NCBI GenBank assembly: GCA_963210315.1
Contig: OY723302.1
Span: 496,001-560,000 of the forward strand
Length of the DNA: 64,000 nt
Source of the DNA: Rhynchopus euleeides
Taxonomy: Eukaryota; Euglenozoa; Diplonemea; Diplonemida; Diplonemidae
Direction: 5' to 3'
Part shown: positions 25,257-34,511 of the stretch, in pieces
Layout of the letters: every line of letters starts with the position of its first letter
Numbering within the stretch: the first letter of the stretch is position 1
The notes under the pieces: model-generated
Told to the model about the DNA's origin: nothing
The model's input: only the letters and a program-made list of their open reading frames with translations
Databases searched by the model: none
Translations under genes and position numbers: made by a program

Positions 25257-26158
25257 GCGTCCTTCCAGATCAGTAGTCGGCTTCCCACCAACCCAAACCT
25301 CTCAAATAATCAACTGCCATACCTACCCCAACCACAACCCCACCCCCTGCCTTCTGCCCCACCCCATCGCGAGTTGCCTTGATTGTTGCAGATTTTCAAA
25401 TTGGGAAATTTCAGGTGACCCGATGATAGGGATGTACCCCGAGGGTCTACCTGCAGGGATCCACTTTTTGCTATGCCTGCATTGCTGCTGTTTGCGCTTC
25501 TCGCCTCCACACACCACCCTGGGGGGAGGGACAGAGGGCGGAGGGGGCTACACACTTACACAACCGATCCGGTCAAACAATGCCACGTCATCCCCATTGG
25601 GGTCCTGGACCGCGGCCTCTCTCCCAGCGAATTGGTGTCGTCATCAGGCAGGCTAAGTAGTTGTCTACACAGGACATTGGTTTTAAGGGGGGTCTGAGTT
25701 CTGCGGAACTGGCTTCAAGGGACGCCCCCTCGTAATGACTGGGTGGATGGAGCCAAGTAATACCAGGTGGTCGGACACCGGAACTCTCGGCATTTATTAG
25801 TCGCGGGAACCAGGGTGTTCGCTATCTCCCACCTTCCTCAGAGACTGTGGGAGAAAGGGGTAAAATTGCCGCCTCGAATTTTTTTTCGCGCGCGCTTCGC
25901 GCGCGCGAAATCATGCAACATCGGCCCCTCAGACAAATTGCCTCAAGGGTCCAGACCAGGGTACTATATAGGTTTGGCGCAAGGGGCCCATTTCGCGGTT
26001 CGCGGCTGCAAAATGGAGGTTTTGCGGCAATCAGTGAGTACTTCGGGAGTTGGTGACGAGCCCAAAAACAGGATCACGGACCGTCGCCGATGCCCGTTCT
26101 CGAGAAGGAAGGGCACGGTCACATGCGCTCGTTAGTTCCTGTTGGACAGACTTCACAG
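25257..26158. other. Gene-free stretch with one GC hairpin
   Basis: No gene is seen. A perfect alternating palindrome, TTTCGCGCGCGC with its complement, occupies 25884-25910. Confidence 0.4.
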
Positions 26159-26220
26159 GTCACAGGGGGGTCTGGGGGGCGGAGCCCCCCAGCCGCCGGA
26201 GGCCACGGTAGTGAACATTT
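26159..26220 (+). repeat. GC-rich hairpin repeat, copy 5
   Basis: Same consensus as copies 1-4, preceded by CACA and ending ACGGTAGTGAACATTTG. It lies 12 kb from the other four and stands alone. Confidence 0.85.
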
Positions 26221-27066
26221 GTCAGCCTCGTCCCCGAGTCCGCTTCATAGTCAAACACCACATACAGACAACGTGCACCTTGAGACAGCATGCTCAAGAG
26301 GTACATCGGCCTGGTGCCTGTGGCAGGCCACTATGCTCTTGGCTTCGGCCTCCTCTGGCTTTGACCATGCTGATGCCGGCAATAGCTCCGACGGTCCCCA
26401 GCAGGTTCAGATCTCGCTTCTTTGGGTTATTTCCGCCCCGTGCGAAGCGTGGTGGTATCAATTTGTACGAGAGGGTGCTGCCCTTCTCCTTCAGAACCCC
26501 TTCCCACCTGAGGCAAAAACTTCCGAGAAACTTTTTTTATTTAATTTCTCCCCCTTGGGAGAAATGCCCGGGAGAGAGGTGGGAGAAGGGTTTTCCCAGA
26601 ATTATTTTTTTACAGGGGGGGGTCAAATAAACGTACTTAGTACTACTATTCGGCGAACGCGCGGGCCTAAATCGACCTCGCCAGAAAATTAATAAATAGT
26701 TTGCGAGCGAATAGACGTACTAAGTACGTCTATTCAACTTTTCCTAAAAACGCTGTTTGCAGGGGCTCTGCGGGGCTGTTTGGTCCACCAGGGGCGCGCT
26801 GGTCACTGCTGTCGTCCGTCTCTCACTTCTTCTGCCTTCCGGTCGAGTATCCGCTCTGTTCTCGTCCTACCACTCGCCCCTCATTTGGTTTCGTACCGTT
26901 TTGATTTGTATTGCCCCCCCCCCCCCCCTGGTTGACATTCTTGTTGAGTTAGTGAAAGCATACACAGTTCATCAGAGCTGTCAGCTTCACTGTCGGTGGT
27001 TGGTTGGTGCGTTGATGCTTAAAAAAAAGATGTGAAAAAGACAAGCCACAACCAGCACGCCCCAAC

Positions 27067-27594
27067 TTACTTCTTCTTCAAGTTCTTGGGCTTGCTGGGG
27101 CAAGTCTGCATGTTGTGCCCAGGCTTCCTACACCCTTTGCAGAGCCTGCGGTGTTTGTTGGGAGTCTGGGTGGTCGGGGACGCTGCGCGCTTCTTTTCGG
27201 AGGACTGGGAGGACTGGGAAGGCTGTGTCTGTGTGAGAGAGTTCACACGAACCGGCTTCGCCCATGCCAAGATGCTTGACTGTTGGGTTGGCTGAGACAC
27301 AACTTTCTTTTGGGTGGACTGCTTCTCTGTGCTCTCTTTTGCCTTCCCGTCCAACCCAGGTTCAAGGTCCGCACCACCAGCCTCAGGGGATGTTTCTGTG
27401 CTTGGTGCGAAGGTGAGGTCCGGACAAAGGGAGCTCTTCACGAACCCGTCCTCCTCACCCGACACCTTCAGCACGTACCCCATATCCCGCAAGCGCTCGG
27501 CTACCAGCGTGCCCTGGCCCGGGCCAGTTGGTTGAAGGAAGGCCGGGGAGCGCATGGCGGTGGCCCATCCTCGAATATCTTGAACAGGAGGCAT
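27067..27594 (-). CDS. CCHC zinc-knuckle protein, probably the tail of a larger protein
   Basis: ATG with complement at 27592-27594, 175 residues; the frame is open further upstream, so this may be a truncated C-terminus. The middle is low complexity (Ser/Gln/Lys). The end has a CCHC knuckle, CKGCRKPGHNMQTC, followed by a basic tail PSKPKNLKKK. Knuckles of the CxxCxxxGHNxxxC form occur at the C-terminus of Mutator-like transposases and in retroviral-type nucleocapsids. Its position inside an element with terminal inverted repeats favours a transposase remnant, but the TA flanks do not fit the 9-bp duplication of Mutator elements. Confidence 0.5.
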   Translation of the reverse strand: MPPVQDIRGWATAMRSPAFLQPTGPGQGTLVAERLRDMGYVLKVSGEEDGFVKSSLCPDLTFAPSTETSPEAGGADLEPGLDGKAKESTEKQSTQKKVVSQPTQQSSILAWAKPVRVNSLTQTQPSQSSQSSEKKRAASPTTQTPNKHRRLCKGCRKPGHNMQTCPSKPKNLKKK

Positions 27595-27912
27595 TCCATC
27601 AGCAGGAGGCACATGAAAGCATCGGACGTCATCATTATGTCGGACACCAGCCGAAGCTATTGGCTCTGTTGGTGGATGGTGAAATCTGGGCAGTTGGATT
27701 GCGGGTTTGCGGGCGTGTGTTGATCAGTGCTGCACAACAGGAGAGAATGTCAAACAACGTCAGGGAAGGGGGCTGCGGGGGGTGGGGGGTGGGCTCAGCT
27801 GGTCCTCGAAGGCTACATCTATGGTGAGGTGTGTCTGGGGCCATCCGTCCACATCTTCTCGTTGGTGGTAGGGACTGCGGACGCCGTAGATGAGGAGTCG
27901 TTTAATGCGCGC

Positions 27913-28036
27913 CGCTCTTCAGCAGTGATTTTGACGCCTCTGGACCCCAGGAGTTTGCGGGTTTCCGGGTTTGCGGTCTTCAGCAGTGGTTCTGATGCCT
28001 CTGGACCGCAGGAGTTTGCGGGTTCGCTGGTTTCCC
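27913..28036 (+). repeat. 61-bp direct repeat, two copies
   Basis: CTTCAGCAGTG(A/G)TT(T/C)TGA, GCCTCTGGACC and AGGAGTTTGCGGGTT occur twice in tandem within the TA-flanked element. Confidence 0.8.
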
Positions 28037-28375
28037 GTCCGTATGTGTCTGAGGGGGGATGCCCCGATTCCCTTCGTCACGACATATCTTTGAGCGTAGG
28101 TCACTTCCCCCCTCTACGGACCCCGTGCACCCTGGTTCCCCTAAGTGGCACCAATAGACCCCGTTGTCCCCATTCCTTGCCCCAAAGTTTGCAGATTTGT
28201 GTGTCTCCAAAAAGAAAATCTCAAAAAAAACGAAAAATTTCCCCAAAAAAAAGGGTGAAAAGTAAGTACTACTATTCAACGGCCCAACGTGCCCCAGAGC
28301 CCCAAAAAAATAAGTACTACTATTCGGCTAAGTACTACTATTCAACTAAGTACGTTTATTTGACCCCCCCCTGTA

Positions 28376-29141
28376 ACGAAATAGGCCCCTATTTCTCCCC
28401 AAGCGAACGCCCTGGCGGGAACTGTGTCCGTGTGGTAGGTGACCCCTTCCGATTCCACTGATTCCACTCTTGAACATGTAGTGTAGCAGGTGCGTAGCAA
28501 ACAGAAACGTGTGTCTCCAAAAATATTTTTTTAAAAATCGCATTGTCTTCACCAGCCCATACCCCAGGTGGTCCCAAATGGGTCCGGAACCATCCTCTTC
28601 AATCCTCTTCATCAACTAAATGCTCGATCGTTGCTGAGAAATACAAAAAAACCGGTTTTTCACCTGTTTCGGCGTTTTTGTGAGGAAACAATCGCGAATA
28701 TCATTTTGCACCACCGGCTGCTGCTCCAATAGGCCCGTAGGAACCCTGGGACAGCTGGTAGGCAATCTGGGGGTCTCCCACAGTCCTCTTCACCCCCAAA
28801 ACACCCCCAGGAGGGTGTTTTGGGTGTTTTTCACCTGAAGAGGATACGCCCCAATCCTCTTCACCCGAAAAACTGCCGAAAAACTGCGACCCCATGGGCT
28901 GTGGGCGACAGCATGATCCCCGTGGAAAAATGTGTCCCGCGGACCTCCTCTTCACCCAAGGACCCTCAGAAGGGTCAGTTTCAGGGTGTTCCAATCATTT
29001 TTGGTGTGAAGAGGATTGGGAAATATCCTCTTCCTGGGAACAGGTGGTGCAGCAATACGAATTGGTAGCGAATGGGGGTCTTCGCTACAGGGTGATCGTC
29101 AGTGCATTTTGGTGCATTTCCTGTTGAATTAGCTGAAAACT
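28376..29141. repeat. Gene-free region with repeated CCTCTTCA / TGAAGAGG motifs
   Basis: At least eight copies of ATCCTCTTCA or its complement occur between 28590 and 29035 in both orientations, for example the pair TGAAGAGGAT...ATCCTCTTCA at 28838-28863. No gene is seen. Spacing is irregular, so it is a motif cluster rather than a satellite. Confidence 0.55.
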
Positions 29142-29448
29142 GACGAAGTTTGTCGAAGTTTGTCGACCAGCGAAGACCCCCAATAGGTCCGAATAGGTCT
29201 GGGACATGCCGAATTGGTCCGAATTGGTAGCGAATAGGTCCGAATACGTCTGTGACATGCCGAATTGGTCCGAATTGGTAGCGAATAGGTCCGAATAGGT
29301 CTGTGACATGCCGAATTGGTCCGAATTGGTAGTGAATAGGTCCGAATAGGTCTGGGACACGCCGAATTGGTCCGAATTGGTAGTGAATATGTCCGAATAG
29401 GTCTATAAGGGGGTCTTCGCTGGTCGACAAACTTCGACAAACTTCGTC
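29142..29448. repeat. Foldback: 40-bp perfect inverted repeats around 51-bp tandem repeats
   Basis: GACGAAGTTTGTCGAAGTTT begins the left arm (29142-29181), which ends GCGAAGACCCCC. The exact complement is 29409-29448. Between them are about four head-to-tail 51-bp units with GACATGCCGAATTGGTCCGA, ATTGGTAG(C/T)GAATAGGTC and CGAATAGGTCTG. Similar CTTCGTCAGCGAAGACCCC sequence follows at 29500-29570. Confidence 0.9.
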
Positions 29449-29613
29449 GTTCGTCACATAATTAGGAAAACGGCTGTTTCAGGGGGTTTTTCACCGAAGA
29501 CGGCAGTGTTCTGACGACGACGACAGGGGTCTTCGACAAAAACTTCGTCAGCGAAGACCCCCCCCCAAAAATGAATTAAAAACCGGTTTTTCGGGGATTC
29601 TCGCTGTTCGTCA

Positions 29614-29862
29614 TCACAGTTTACTGAGGGAATATGACCCAAGGCCATTGGCAGCAGACACCCCCATCCCCCTCATCACCCCTGACACCCCACAACCCCA
29701 ATCCTGTTGCCTTTCCCCTCTCTCTCTCCCCCCATGTTGTGCCCATGCACCTTCCCGGGACACTTTGTATATAACTTTAACACCACACCACACAACACCC
29801 CCTTCATCAGGGTAATCTCCCCGCGGCCAACACTCTTCGTCTTGTCCGCTTTCTTTTATTGT
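29614..29862 (+). repeat. E1 repeat A1 (5' end)
   Basis: Pyrimidine-rich 249-bp terminal repeat ending CTTTCTTTTATTGT, with a TATA-like box inside. It differs from A2 of the same element in the TATA segment (GTATATAACTTTAAC versus GTACATATATTTAAC). Confidence 0.9.
29768..29774 (+). promoter_or_regulatory. TATA-like box in repeat A1
   Basis: TATATAA about 166 bp upstream of the ORF1 ATG, inside the terminal repeat. A promoter in A would let the transcript span the body and the downstream B1-A2-B2 copies. This is position-based inference only. Confidence 0.35.
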
Positions 29863-29933
29863 TACACTTTCACCTTCTGTTCCCACGCCTTCTTCCCCAC
29901 TGCCCTTTCCAACCGCCCGTCGCCCGCTACACA

Positions 29934-31130
29934 ATGACAACCTCCCCTGACGTCGTCCCCCTGCAGCCCTTCACCATGTCGTGGGTGGGGACTCAGCGGG
30001 CGCGGGCGGTCTCCCCCAGAGCCACCGCTGGGCAGGGGTTTGTGGCCCCTGTGGAGATGTCGGTGCGGATGCTGGGGGACCAGGCCGCTGCCCTGGTGAA
30101 TGCGTGTGTTGTATACACGTGCAGACCGTCTGACGGATCGACGGATTTCGCGCGTTACGCAGCGCGTCTCTCTGCGGGTGCACCTGACCAGGACGGCTCT
30201 CCGACATATGAAGTGACATTGTCGGAGGCCTACAACTATGTGGCCGGAGTCGAAGTGCACGACGGTCCGGATGTGACCTACCCCTTCCCCGCTCCGGATT
30301 GGGTCTACATCCGACTCGTCGAGACCTCGGTGCACCAGACCGAGATGGCGGCGACGACCATCGAGGACATGCGGGTGCAGTCAGAACGGGAGGTGGCAGC
30401 GGTGCGCGAGGCTTTGAACGAAGTGCAGGCACAGGCAGCAGCGCAGCAGCGGCGCTTCGACGAGGCTTCGGCAGAACAAACACGTCAGTTCCAGGAGGAA
30501 TTCGACCGGCGTGTCGCGACCATGCAGCAGCAGGCTGCATCGATGGTGGCGTCGCAGCCCCCTCCCCCTCCTCAGCAGATGGGTGCTCCCCCGGTGACAC
30601 CGCCCCCGATGTACCCGCAGATGGCGGCGCCGATGACGAGCGCGGCGGTGCACCCGGCGGATGTGGCGGACGTCGCGGAGTGGGATGCGGCCATCGAGAC
30701 CGACGCGCAGTACCTGGTACTGCAGCTCGAGTCTCGCTGGGTGTCGGGTTCGCTGCATCTCCCCGGGGGGCGCATTCTGGGGGAGGCCTTCGAGGCATTG
30801 CGCCTCTGGATCTTGGCGACGGCGTGCGTCGCAGGCTGGGGGCGCACCACCCAGAGGGAGCTGGGGAACCACCTGCTGCGACAGGTGCTGCTCCAGATTG
30901 CCTTCGTGCGAGACAGGGTGCCGCGAGCTGCGATCGAGCGCCACCTCGCCAGGGAGGACGCCACGGCCCACCCTGTGATGCGAGCGGCTGCGGCAGTGGG
31001 CCCGGGGGCCGCCCCCCAGACACAACACACACGCCCCCGCACCGCCGCCAGAGCCCCCCAGCAGCGCATCGTGGCGAAGGCACCGGCGAGGGCGCCGGGA
31101 AACGGCAGGGCCGGGGGCGGGCGCGCGTGA
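29934..31130 (+). CDS. E1 ORF1, gag-like protein, 398 residues
   Basis: Starts at the first ATG after the pyrimidine-rich leader (MTTSPDVVPLQPF). Residues 1-130 are a conserved-looking N-terminal domain, 131-205 a Gln/Glu/Arg-rich coiled coil, and 207-240 a Pro/Met-rich linker. Residues 246-350 form a helical block (AQYLVLQLESRWVSGSLHLP, GNHLLRQVLLQIAFVRDRVP), followed by an Ala/Arg-rich basic tail. There is no zinc knuckle. By position it corresponds to the gag-like ORF1 of YR retrotransposons, which packages the RNA; the sequence itself shows no family motif. One change separates it from the E2/E4 version (TTQREL here, TPQREL there). Confidence 0.7.
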   Translation: MTTSPDVVPLQPFTMSWVGTQRARAVSPRATAGQGFVAPVEMSVRMLGDQAAALVNACVVYTCRPSDGSTDFARYAARLSAGAPDQDGSPTYEVTLSEAYNYVAGVEVHDGPDVTYPFPAPDWVYIRLVETSVHQTEMAATTIEDMRVQSEREVAAVREALNEVQAQAAAQQRRFDEASAEQTRQFQEEFDRRVATMQQQAASMVASQPPPPPQQMGAPPVTPPPMYPQMAAPMTSAAVHPADVADVAEWDAAIETDAQYLVLQLESRWVSGSLHLPGGRILGEAFEALRLWILATACVAGWGRTTQRELGNHLLRQVLLQIAFVRDRVPRAAIERHLAREDATAHPVMRAAAAVGPGAAPQTQHTRPRTAARAPQQRIVAKAPARAPGNGRAGGGRA

Positions 31131-31394
31131 CTGCCCACCTCCCGGCTCCAGGCCCGCCCCCCCCTCGCGCTTCTACAACACCCCGCCCCTCGCCGCCCAT
31201 CCAACCCCCCCCACATCCACAACATCAACAACATCAACAGCATCAACAACAACGACAACAACAACAACAACACCTCAACAACATCTCCTCCACCCGACAC
31301 ATCCCTTCGACCCCACCCCGCTCAGCCAGGGCCCGCAACGCCCTTAGGCGCATCCGGCGCCGCCAGCGGGAGAACACCGCTGTTTGCGAGGGCG

Positions 31395-32324
31395 ATGATG
31401 CGGCACGTGGCCGCTCGGGTCGGGGGTGTGGCGGTGCGCGTCACGGGAGAGGTGGAGGTCGGCCCCGGGGAGGCCGTGGAGCGCCTGCAGGCCGTGGTGG
31501 CGGGTATGTGGGCGCGAAGCACTTCGTCACAGAGGCAGCTGCTGTGGGCAAGGCTGGTGCGGTGGGCCAACGAGCACGGCCTAGAAGTCGACGCCGACAC
31601 CGCCATGCTGTTCGTGCTGGCGACAGGGGTGTCGCCGCAGGGGATGCTGGCCTACGCAAAGGCGCTCTCCGGGACGATGCGCCACCTCGGCCTCGCCCAG
31701 CAGCCCCTCCTCAGCCTGGCAAGCGCGCTGCGTGCGGCCGGGGGGGCCATTCCGCAGCAGCAGGCGACGCCGATGCCGAAGGAGGTACTCGTGGCGTGGG
31801 CGCTGTGTCAACAGCCGCATCTCCGACTGGCGGCGCTGACGGCGTGGAAGACCGCGGCCCGGTGGGGGGAGGTGTGCACCCTCTCGTCGGAGCAGTTCAT
31901 CGCGGTGCAGCCCACGGAGGTGATAATAGACTGGCACACCTCCCCGAAGGGCCGTCGGGCCAACCCGTTCACAGCCTCAAAGTGGACGGTGATATGCGGG
32001 GACCTGACCCCCTCCATCGCGGAGCTGGTGACGCGCCTGCGCCCCTTCGAGCGGCTGACGGCGGTTTCGACGGCAGATGTGACGGCGATGTGGCGGGCAA
32101 CACCGGGGATGGAGGCCTACTCGGGCCACAGCGTGAAGCGCGGGGCGCTCACCTTCCTCTTCGGGCTCATCGCGTCGGGAGCGGATCTGTCGGAGATGCT
32201 GGTGGGCCGCCTCGCGAAGCATCACGGCGAGAGCGGCCTCTCCAGCACCACCATCCGCTACGGGGGATGCCCCACGGAGATGGCGAGGGCGCTGCGGACG
32301 CAGGAGGTGACACGGCATCTGTGA
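31395..32324 (+). CDS. E1 ORF2, tyrosine recombinase, 309 residues
   Basis: The catalytic set of tyrosine recombinases is present: Arg I in WKTAARWGEVCTL (R156), the HxxxR box in SGHSVKRGALTF (H245, R249), a second His in GRLAKHHGES (H276 or H277) and the nucleophile in TTIRYGG (Y289). The spacing fits the family, with an N-terminal SAM-like helical domain (residues 1-110). It should integrate circular element DNA by strand exchange without target duplication. I chose the first of two adjacent ATGs (31395); 264 bp separate it from ORF1, including a CAA/CAAC microsatellite (31219-31290). Its stop TGA (32322-32324) overlaps the ORF3 ATG, so ORF3 may be translated by termination-reinitiation. 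Confidence 0.9.
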   Translation: MMRHVAARVGGVAVRVTGEVEVGPGEAVERLQAVVAGMWARSTSSQRQLLWARLVRWANEHGLEVDADTAMLFVLATGVSPQGMLAYAKALSGTMRHLGLAQQPLLSLASALRAAGGAIPQQQATPMPKEVLVAWALCQQPHLRLAALTAWKTAARWGEVCTLSSEQFIAVQPTEVIIDWHTSPKGRRANPFTASKWTVICGDLTPSIAELVTRLRPFERLTAVSTADVTAMWRATPGMEAYSGHSVKRGALTFLFGLIASGADLSEMLVGRLAKHHGESGLSSTTIRYGGCPTEMARALRTQEVTRHL

Positions 32325-34033
32325 TGGCCGACCCTGAGTCCTTTTGCCGCAAGCAGCGGGGGCTGCACTCGGTGACGCGGCGTGCGCACCAGTCGAGGCT
32401 GCCGGCGACGGAGGAGGAGCGCCGTGCGCCCCTGCATGTGTCTTCTGTGGCGGAGATGGACGTCGAGGCGCTGCGGGCGAGGATGACCGCCACTGTGAGG
32501 CGCAGGTTCGACGAGGTGTGGCGGCTGACGTTCCCCGATGCACCCCCGCCGGGCACTTCTACACCTTCTCCCTCTGAGGGGCGCTCCCGCCCCTCGCATC
32601 TACAACACAAGCATGCGGAGCTGCTGGTGGAGAACGGAGTGGCTGGGCCTGCGTCGGGTCCGGGCCCCTCCCTGTGCGTGCCCTTTACTGTGATGGAGGA
32701 GAAGCCGTCCGGGTTGCGGCAGAGGTTCATCCTCTGGACCAAGCAGGCAAACGACAACTTGGAGGAGTCCTACGCGGCACACGTCCCCCTGGGGCACATC
32801 TCGGGGTACCTCGACGCGGTGTTTGCGGAGTGTGGGTCGGCGCGGGATTTCAAGTGCGGGTTTTATCAGATCCCCATCCCTGCGCCTGCACGGAGGTTCT
32901 TTCGCTTCGCTGACGAGTCGGGGGACTGGTATGAGCTGCTGAGGTTGCCCATGGGCCACTGTTGTGCGCCCGAGCTGATGCACACTTTGGCTGCTGTTGT
33001 GGGTGGGCACCGGGACTACGTCCGCCAGGAGTTCTGCACTGCGCCTGAGGTGGGGGTCGACGTCTGGATCGACAACGTGCGTCTGACCGGCCCCCGCACC
33101 AGTGTCGAAGAGGCGACGCGGCAGATGGACAAGGTGGCTGCGGCGTGCGCTGCGACATGGAAGCCGTCTGACTCGGTGGACACGGCGACGGTCTACGAGT
33201 TTCTCGGGGTGGCATTCGACCACGCTGCCCAGACCGTGTCTCCGTCGGACAGGCTGATGGCGAAGCTGGACAGCGTGGACTGGCAGAGGGTGACGGCTGG
33301 TGAGCTGGAGTCGCTGGGTGGAAGGTTGCTCCACGCCAGCGCCATTTCGGGAGTGTCCCCGGGGAGGTTCTGGTTTGGGATCAAGTTCCTCCGCCGGGTG
33401 ACTAATTTTTTGAACCGGGCGGTCCTTCGGCCGCCTGACCCTGTGCGGATCCCCCCATCGGTCTGCCGGGAGTTGCGGCAGTGGTGTGTGTGTGTGGGGG
33501 TTGCGCGTGTTCCCCCCCACAGGAGAGTTATTCAGTCCACACCCCCGTCTTTTACTTGCTTTGTTGACGCCTCCCTCAAGGGTTGGGGTGGCGTCTTAAT
33601 AGATTCCTTTACACAAGAAATGCAGGTCATTGGTGACTCGTGGACCGCAGCCGAGTCCCAGCTGCACATTAACATTCTCGAGGCGATGGCCCTCAACAAA
33701 ACAGTGCGAGCCCTTCCCCGGTCTGTGTGCGGGGGGGCTGTAGAGATCTGGGTCGACAATACGACCGTGGCAGCTGTTGTGCGCAAGCGGCTGTGTGCCG
33801 CCTGCAATCTTATTAACAAGTCCGTCCTGGAGGCGGTAGAATACCTCACAGCCCTCCAGGTTTTGTCTTTTTCCGTTGGATACGTCCACACCTCTGCCAA
33901 TCCGGCAGATCTCCCTTCCCGTATCCCCCCCTCTTGCATTTCTTCTCCCGAAACCCGGGACCAGGTTTCACTTGCGGTGCGGCGCTTCTTCACTCGCGGT
34001 GGGGCAGGCGGAGACCTCGCCTCAACAGCCTGA
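32324..34033 (+). CDS. E1 ORF3, reverse transcriptase - RNase H, 569 residues
   Basis: RT motifs in order: ARDFKCGFYQIPI (motif A, D175), LPMGHCCAPELMH (motif B, from 208), VDVWIDNVRL (motif C, W248-N251) and FLGVAF (motif D region). The usual YxDD box is WIDN, so the second catalytic Asp is replaced by Asn. RNase H motifs follow: FVDASLKGWGGVLID (D415), ILEAMALNK (E453), EIWVDNTTVAAV (D478) and YVHTSANPADLPSR (H522, D529), keeping the DEDD set. It copies the element RNA into DNA and removes the RNA strand. The start ATG is the one overlapping the ORF2 stop; the open frame continues upstream but only as antisense-like shadow of ORF1/ORF2. The last seven codons lie in repeat B1. No integrase domain is present, consistent with YR-mediated insertion. 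Confidence 0.9.
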   Translation: MADPESFCRKQRGLHSVTRRAHQSRLPATEEERRAPLHVSSVAEMDVEALRARMTATVRRRFDEVWRLTFPDAPPPGTSTPSPSEGRSRPSHLQHKHAELLVENGVAGPASGPGPSLCVPFTVMEEKPSGLRQRFILWTKQANDNLEESYAAHVPLGHISGYLDAVFAECGSARDFKCGFYQIPIPAPARRFFRFADESGDWYELLRLPMGHCCAPELMHTLAAVVGGHRDYVRQEFCTAPEVGVDVWIDNVRLTGPRTSVEEATRQMDKVAAACAATWKPSDSVDTATVYEFLGVAFDHAAQTVSPSDRLMAKLDSVDWQRVTAGELESLGGRLLHASAISGVSPGRFWFGIKFLRRVTNFLNRAVLRPPDPVRIPPSVCRELRQWCVCVGVARVPPHRRVIQSTPPSFTCFVDASLKGWGGVLIDSFTQEMQVIGDSWTAAESQLHINILEAMALNKTVRALPRSVCGGAVEIWVDNTTVAAVVRKRLCAACNLINKSVLEAVEYLTALQVLSFSVGYVHTSANPADLPSRIPPSCISSPETRDQVSLAVRRFFTRGGAGGDLASTA

Positions 34034-34244
34034 ATTGGCGGTTGTCGCGGGATCTCTTAACCCCTTCGCGTTGCAAGTGAGGAAAAGCTGAACCGGAAGT
34101 CCCCCTTCCCCCTTCCCATCAACACCCCCACTACCCATTGCCTTTGCCTTTCTTGTCGTTGCGCACACACACCACCAGGAGAACTATAGCCGAGTCGACG
34201 TGTGTGTGCCCCCTGTCTGCGATAGCCCGGCCAAGGTATGATTC
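34013..34244 (+). repeat. E1 repeat B1
   Basis: 232 bp beginning GACCTCGCCTCAACAGCCTG (containing the ORF3 stop TGA at 34031-34033) and ending CCAAGGTATGATTC. An identical copy, B2, is at 34512-34743. Confidence 0.95.
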
Positions 34245-34493
34245 TCACAGTTTACTGAGGGAATATGACCCAAGGCCATTGGCAGCAGACACCCCCATCC
34301 CCCTCATCACCCCTGACACCCCACAACCCCAATCCTGTTGCCTTTCCCCTCTCTCTCTCCCCCCATGTTGTGCCCATGCACCTTCCCGGGACACTTTGTA
34401 CATATATTTAACACCACACCACACAACACCCCCTTCATCAGGGTAATCTCCCCGCGGCCAACACTCTTCGTCTTGTCCGCTTTCTTTTATTGT
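34245..34493 (+). repeat. E1 repeat A2
   Basis: Second copy of A, directly joined to B1 without spacer. The junction reproduces the joined ends of the element. Confidence 0.95.
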
Positions 34494-34511
34494 CCCACCC
34501 TCCATCCCCCG

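Larger units (their letters stand above)
26613..28373 (-). mobile_element. DNA element with perfect terminal inverted repeats and TA flanks
   Basis: The left end, CAGGGGGGGGTCAAATAAAC followed by GTACTTAGT, is matched base for base by the complement at 28345-28373. TA lies immediately outside both ends (TTA before, TAA after), suggesting a 2-bp TA target duplication. Just inside the ends, the motif AGTACTACTATTC repeats: once on the left, at least three times on the right (about 28263, 28313, 28331), plus the palindrome ACGTACTAAGTACGT at 26711-26725. These look like subterminal transposase-binding sites. A zinc-knuckle ORF lies inside. No complete transposase is visible, so the copy is probably non-autonomous or decayed. 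Confidence 0.7.

Noticed and set aside
30299..34033. One 1,244-residue plus-strand protein including RT
   Set aside because: The part before 32324 is a shadow of ORF1 and ORF2 in another frame (Arg/Gly/His-rich low complexity), and the RT protein has its own ATG overlapping the ORF2 stop.
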